From: Candidatus Fredericiella danica
GTDB lineage: Bacteria > Chloroflexota > Anaerolineae > Caldilineales > Caldilineaceae
Length of the DNA stretch: 64,000 nucleotides
Reading direction: 5' to 3'
Assembly (NCBI GenBank): GCA_016713335.1
Contig: JADJPH010000027.1
Coordinates: 1-64,000, forward strand
The notes under the pieces are model-generated. The model was not told the DNA's origin. It saw only the letters and a list, made by a program, of their open reading frames with translations, and made no database searches. Positions 59,564-64,000 of this stretch are shown piece by piece; position 1 is the first letter of the stretch, and every line of letters begins with the position of its first letter. A program made the position numbers and the translations under genes.

Positions 59564-62235
59564 CTAGTCCAGTAAACACGCTTCCAGATACTGAACGCTA
59601 TCAGTCAACACGGTGATAAGATTTTGCCCCTTGATGCTGTGGCTTGTATTGGGCAGCGGGACGAACAAGTATGGCTTGCCCTGTTCCTGCAGCGCCTGAA
59701 TGAAATTGATCGTGTTCTGCAGATGCACGTTGGTATCATCCAGCCCATGGATCAACAACGGCGCCGCCTGCAACTCGCCCACCTTGTCGATCAGTTGGGT
59801 AGTTGCATAACCCTCAGGATTGATCTCCGGCGTCTCCATATAGCGCTCGGTGTAGATGGTACCGTAGTAAGTCCAGTCGGTTGGACCTGCAATGGCAATA
59901 CCGCAACGCAGTGCGTCAGGCGCATGGATCAGCCCGTATAGCGTCAGAAAACCGCCAAACGACTTGCCATCCGTACCGATCCGGGCGCCGTCTACGTAGG
60001 GCAAGGTGCGCAAGTAGTCGATCCCCACCAGTTGATCTTCCAGTGCCACGGGGCCCAACGCGCCGTCAATGGGCGTTTCAAAGACGTGACCACGGCCAAA
60101 GGATCCGCGGTTGTCCAGCCGCCACACAAGGAACCCGGCTTGCGTGTAGAGCGTGTCGCGCTCGACTTCATTGAAAATATTGGTCGGTCCATAGCGGTTC
60201 GAAACCAACTGATACCCGGTTCCTCCATACCAGTGCACCACCACCGGATAAACCTTTGCCGGGTCGAAGCCGGCAGGTTTCACCAACTGCGCATACAGGG
60301 TGCTCCCGTCACTTGCCGTGAGTTCAACCGTTTCGCGCATCACTGCTGGCAAAGTCAAGGCGCCAACCGCACTGGGACTTAATACGCCCGCTTCATTGCC
60401 ATCGCCGTCCAGGAGCACCGTCGCCGGCGCAGTGTCAATGTCGGAGAATTGGTCCACGAGATAGTCACCATTGGCCGACAGGACAAATGCGTGAAAACCC
60501 GGCGACGACGAGATCTCCTGGATCTCACCGGTGGCGAGGTCAACCCGATCGATCTGGCGTTCCAGCGGCGTATTGCGCGTCGTGACCATATACGCGGCCT
60601 GCCGGGCCGTGTCAAACGCCACCGGGTGCCCCGCCGTCAGGATGTCCGACGGAATCGTGTCGATCATCCAGTCGCCCGACGTCACCTGCCGCACCAACGT
60701 CCCATCCCGATCATAGAGATAGAGATGCATGTAACCATCGCGCTCCGACAGCCAGAGGAATTGTGAGCCGTCGCGCAAGAAGACGGGGGCCGCATAGCGA
60801 TCCTCGTTGATCCAGGTGGGGTCCATCTCTTGCAAGAGGGTGCGACCAGCGCCGGTCGCGGGATTCCACGCCTTCACCTCCAGCACCGTTTGAGGACGAT
60901 TCACCGTCATATAAACGACCTCTGCACCGTCCGGCGTCCAGGTAAAAAGGGGCAAGACATATTCCGCGTCCGTCCCAAGCGGGATCGCCTGCGCCGGTGC
61001 ATCGTCAGTGAGTGAGAGTACATGCAATGAAATCCGTGGGTTTGGGCTGCCTACCGTCGGGAAGCGCGTCCAGGTCACCGTGGCGGGGACCGTCTCATAG
61101 TCCACCGTCGGATCGCTCTGAACGTCACTGTCATCCAATCGCATATAGAAAAACCATTTGCCGTCAGGCGACCAGGCATAGGCCGGCTGGGCGGCACGCG
61201 TTGCGAGTTCCTCCGTGTAGACCCAATCCAACCCGCCATTATAAACCGTCGCACTGCCATCGGTGGTCAGTTGCCGGATCTGCTCATCACCGACATCGAT
61301 CACGAAAAGGTCGTTGTCCTGTGCGTAGGAAATCTGCGAACCGTCCGGCGAGAAATCCACAGCGGTCTTGGGGCTATCGGAAGTGGCCAGTGACCTGAGG
61401 TCGCCGGTCTCCACATCCAACAGCCAGAGGACTGTTCGCCGGTGAGCAGCGCCACATCTCCCAACGGAGACCAGTTGGCGGTTGTGATGTCAATGGTGTC
61501 GGGCTGCGTCGAAGGATCAAGCAGTTCGCGCTGTTCCCGAGTTCTCGCATCATATAGCCACAGGATATCTTGCCCGTTTTCGGGCTGGACATAGATCATT
61601 TGCGGCGCAACGGGATTCCATTGAAAATTGGAGGGCACTGGCCCCATCAGTGCACCTGGCGCAATCAACATTGCCGGCGTAATTTCAGTGGTAGCCGCCG
61701 CCTCAGCGTCGAAGAAAGCCAGCGTTGAGAGCACCTGCAGCACCAGATCGTGGCTCTCCTGCCCGGGGATAAAGGTTTGCGCCCATGCGCCAAAACTGGC
61801 GTTGTCCAGATCGTGGTAGATTTGCGTCCAGGACTCCGTACCATCCGGCGCCATACTGTAACAGGTGTCTGTCGCCCCCTGGGCAAGTTGCACCGTGTCA
61901 TAGCCACCCGGGCAGGCGCCACCAAAGCCGGCGCCCCAGGCGAGCCACACCGCCCCCTCTGTGCCCGTCACCACCACGGTTTGGTAGGTATCCCCTGCCG
62001 ATGGCGCGATCGGCTCTGCCACCCACGCGGGCGGATATTGAATGCTGAATCCGGCGTCGTTGCTGTAGGTGAGCCAACCGTCACCGGCCTCCGCCGGCGT
62101 GGCGCCGGCATCCGGCCGCGCGTCGCCGGGTGCTGCGGCAACGGATCCCACCAGAACCAAGAGATACGCAAATGCCATCGTGATGGCGAAGGCGTACTTG
62201 TTCAAAAGCAGACGGAACGATCGGATCGGATTCAT
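59564..62235 (-). CDS. Secreted S9-family (DPP-IV-like) serine peptidase (frameshifted)
   Basis: About 890 residues. The start ATG at 62235 has AGGAG seven bases upstream and opens a signal peptide (FAITMAFAYLLVLVGSVAAAP). An N-terminal extra domain of about 150 residues (DAGFSIQYPPAWVAEP) is followed by a WD-like propeller and the C-terminal hydrolase with nucleophile Ser in GKSFGGFLTLYG, Asp in HGLDDTNVHLQ and His in NTSHSI. A break near 61428 joins ALLTGEQS to LWLLDVETGDLRS. It would cleave X-Pro or X-Ala from peptides outside the cell, a supply role that fits the oligopeptide-type importer elsewhere in the window. Confidence 0.88.
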
Positions 62236-62629
62236 GGTGTTGCTCCTGAGGAAAGTTGAAGCGAGTGATGGCGCGTTGAAGCCGCTGCGTCAGCCTGCCG
62301 GGTGTGAACTTACGTAGATGCTTACATTGTAGAACGGGGAGGGAATTTTGTCTACGATCCTGCTGATTTTCGAGATCAGCCTGGCACAGCGTGATCATCA
62401 GTGTGCTCACCGGATGGGCGGGGGGACGGGGCCACCACCGCAGCAACCCCCAGGCACGAAAAATCTCCGGGGGGGAGGAAGCAGGCTTGCTTGGCCTGCG
62501 CCCGCGGATTGTCCTTAGCTGATGCCGGCGGGGGGGACCACCACCCTCGAGGTGCTCTGACGGGGCCCGGGCCCAAAAGAGGGGCGGCGCAGAAGATCTG
62601 CGCCGCCCCTGATTTCAACTTACTGTGTC
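62236..62629. other. Intergenic spacer, low-complexity GC-rich part
   Basis: A 394-base gap with no gene I can support. The first 100 bases carry the leader of the peptidase gene; from about 62400 the sequence has long G runs (up to seven) and short repeats. It ends with the sdhB terminator. The G runs are likely places for sequencing errors. Confidence 0.6.
62580..62610 (-). terminator. Intrinsic terminator of the sdh operon
   Basis: A perfect 14-bp stem (AGGGGCGGCGCAGA with its reverse complement, 3-base loop) lies 20 bases beyond the sdhB stop. On the minus strand it is followed by CTTTTGGG, a short T-run. Position, stem strength and T-run fit an intrinsic terminator. Confidence 0.8.
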
Positions 62630-63386
62630 TTACCGCTTCGCCTTATTCCCCGCCGTCGCCCGGATCAGATCCCGGTTCATCGCGGCGATGAACTCCAGAC
62701 GAATCTCCTTGGGGCAGACCGCCTCGCACTCACCAAAGTTCGTGCACCCACCAAATCCTTCCTTGTCCATCTGCTCAACCATCAGCAGCGCGCGGTCGTA
62801 GCGCTCCGGCTGCCCCTGCGGCATCGAATTCAGATGCGCCAATTTGGCCGCCGTAAAGAGCATCGCCGATGAGTTCGGGCACGCGGCCACGCATGCGCCA
62901 CAGCCAATGCAGGCCGCGGCATCCATCGAGCGCTCCGCCTTCTCCTTTGGCACGAGCAACACGCTGGCGTCGGTCGCCGCTCCTGTGTTGACGGAAATGT
63001 AGCCGCCCGCCTGGATGATCCGGTCAAACGACGTGCGATCCACCACCAGATCCTTGAGGACTGGGAACGCCTTGGAACGCCACGGCTCCACTGTGATCGT
63101 GTCCCCATCCTTAAAGACCCGCATATGGAGTTGGCAGGTCGTCGTGGCACGCTTCGGGACCGTGCGCAACCCCGTCGATCACCAGACCGCACATGCCGCA
63201 GATCCCCTCACGACAGTCGCTGTCAAAGGCGACCGGTTCCTCACCCTTTTCGATCAGACCGTTGTTCAAAAGGTCGAGCATCTCTAGGAACGAACTATCC
63301 TCGCTGACATCGTCCAGGTCATAATCCACAAGTTTCCCGGGAGCCTGTGTGCTATCCTGCCGCCAGATTCGAAGCTTGATATGCAT
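62630..63386 (-). CDS. sdhB: Succinate dehydrogenase iron-sulfur subunit (frameshifted)
   Basis: Electron-transfer subunit of complex II, about 250 residues. [2Fe-2S] motif DCREGICGMCG with the fourth Cys in TTTCQLHMRVF, [4Fe-4S] motif CIGCGACVAACP, and the CTNFGECEAVCP motif for the last cluster. The frame breaks near 63160 (CCCG) within the first domain; only the shifted frame supplies the fourth [2Fe-2S] Cys, so both frames are needed. Start ATG 63386 (MHIKLRIWRQ). Preceded by sdhA, followed by a terminator. Confidence 0.93.
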
Positions 63387-63433
63387 AGCGTGTTTTCCCC
63401 TGTTATGGCAAAGGTGACTGGGTCCTCACCTGG

Positions 63434-64000
<567 letters not shown>

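Overview
The window is a GC-rich bacterial chromosome segment that reads like a member of the Chloroflexota (Anaerolineae/Caldilineae type is my best guess; inferred, not demonstrated). Pointers are the XPB-type helicase with a helicase-associated partner, a large oligopeptide-family ABC system, a CgeB-like glycosyltransferase, and a mix of ppk1, ppk2, a DPP-IV-like peptidase and sdhAB. No phage, IS element or CRISPR array is visible. About thirty one-base frame breaks, mostly in or beside short homopolymers and hitting conserved genes (ppk1, sdhB, dus, XPB, nuoF-like), show that the sequence carries uncorrected indel errors. Most split genes here should be read as intact genes with a base-call problem, not as pseudogenes. 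Coordinates of such genes span both frames.

Layout. 1-7.8 kb: the end of a proline-rich anchored protein, a tRNA-Arg(UCG) with a clear sigma-70 promoter, then a minus-strand ABC importer operon (binding protein, two permeases, two ATPases) with a 17-bp perfect hairpin between the binding protein and the first permease and two palindromic operator candidates upstream. 7.8-12 kb: XPB-like helicase, a tiny unrecognised ORF and a helicase-associated protein. 12.1-17.2 kb (plus strand): three-gene NAD-linked molybdenum/tungsten formate dehydrogenase (NuoE-, NuoF- and NuoG/FdhA-like). 17.2-20.8 kb: a hybrid histidine kinase and a DUF1801 protein.

20.9-48.2 kb (all minus strand, genes nearly all touching or overlapping) is the most unusual region: a roughly 27-kb biosynthetic gene cluster. 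It has three adenylation-carrier proteins, each followed directly by an LpxL/HtrB-like acyltransferase, plus a lone adenylate-forming ligase, an O-methyltransferase, a sugar aminotransferase with a GNAT acetyltransferase, six glycosyltransferases, an HprK-like kinase, a PqqD-like protein, two NTP_transf_5-like proteins, a peptide-type ABC exporter and an embedded NitT/TauT-type importer. No condensation, ketosynthase or thioesterase domain, no lasso cyclase and no obvious precursor peptide was found. My reading is that activated acyl or aminoacyl groups are loaded on carrier domains and passed by LpxL-like enzymes to a glycan or lipid acceptor, giving an acylated, methylated glycoconjugate that is exported.

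48.3-64 kb: a VIT-like membrane protein, PPK2, a GH3 beta-glucosidase with a Gfo/Idh/MocA oxidoreductase, a GC-rich repeat-laden spacer, an SRPBCC gene broken by an in-frame TAA, PPK1, an unknown protein, a tRNA-dihydrouridine synthase, a secreted DPP-IV-like peptidase, and sdhB with the end of sdhA running off the window.
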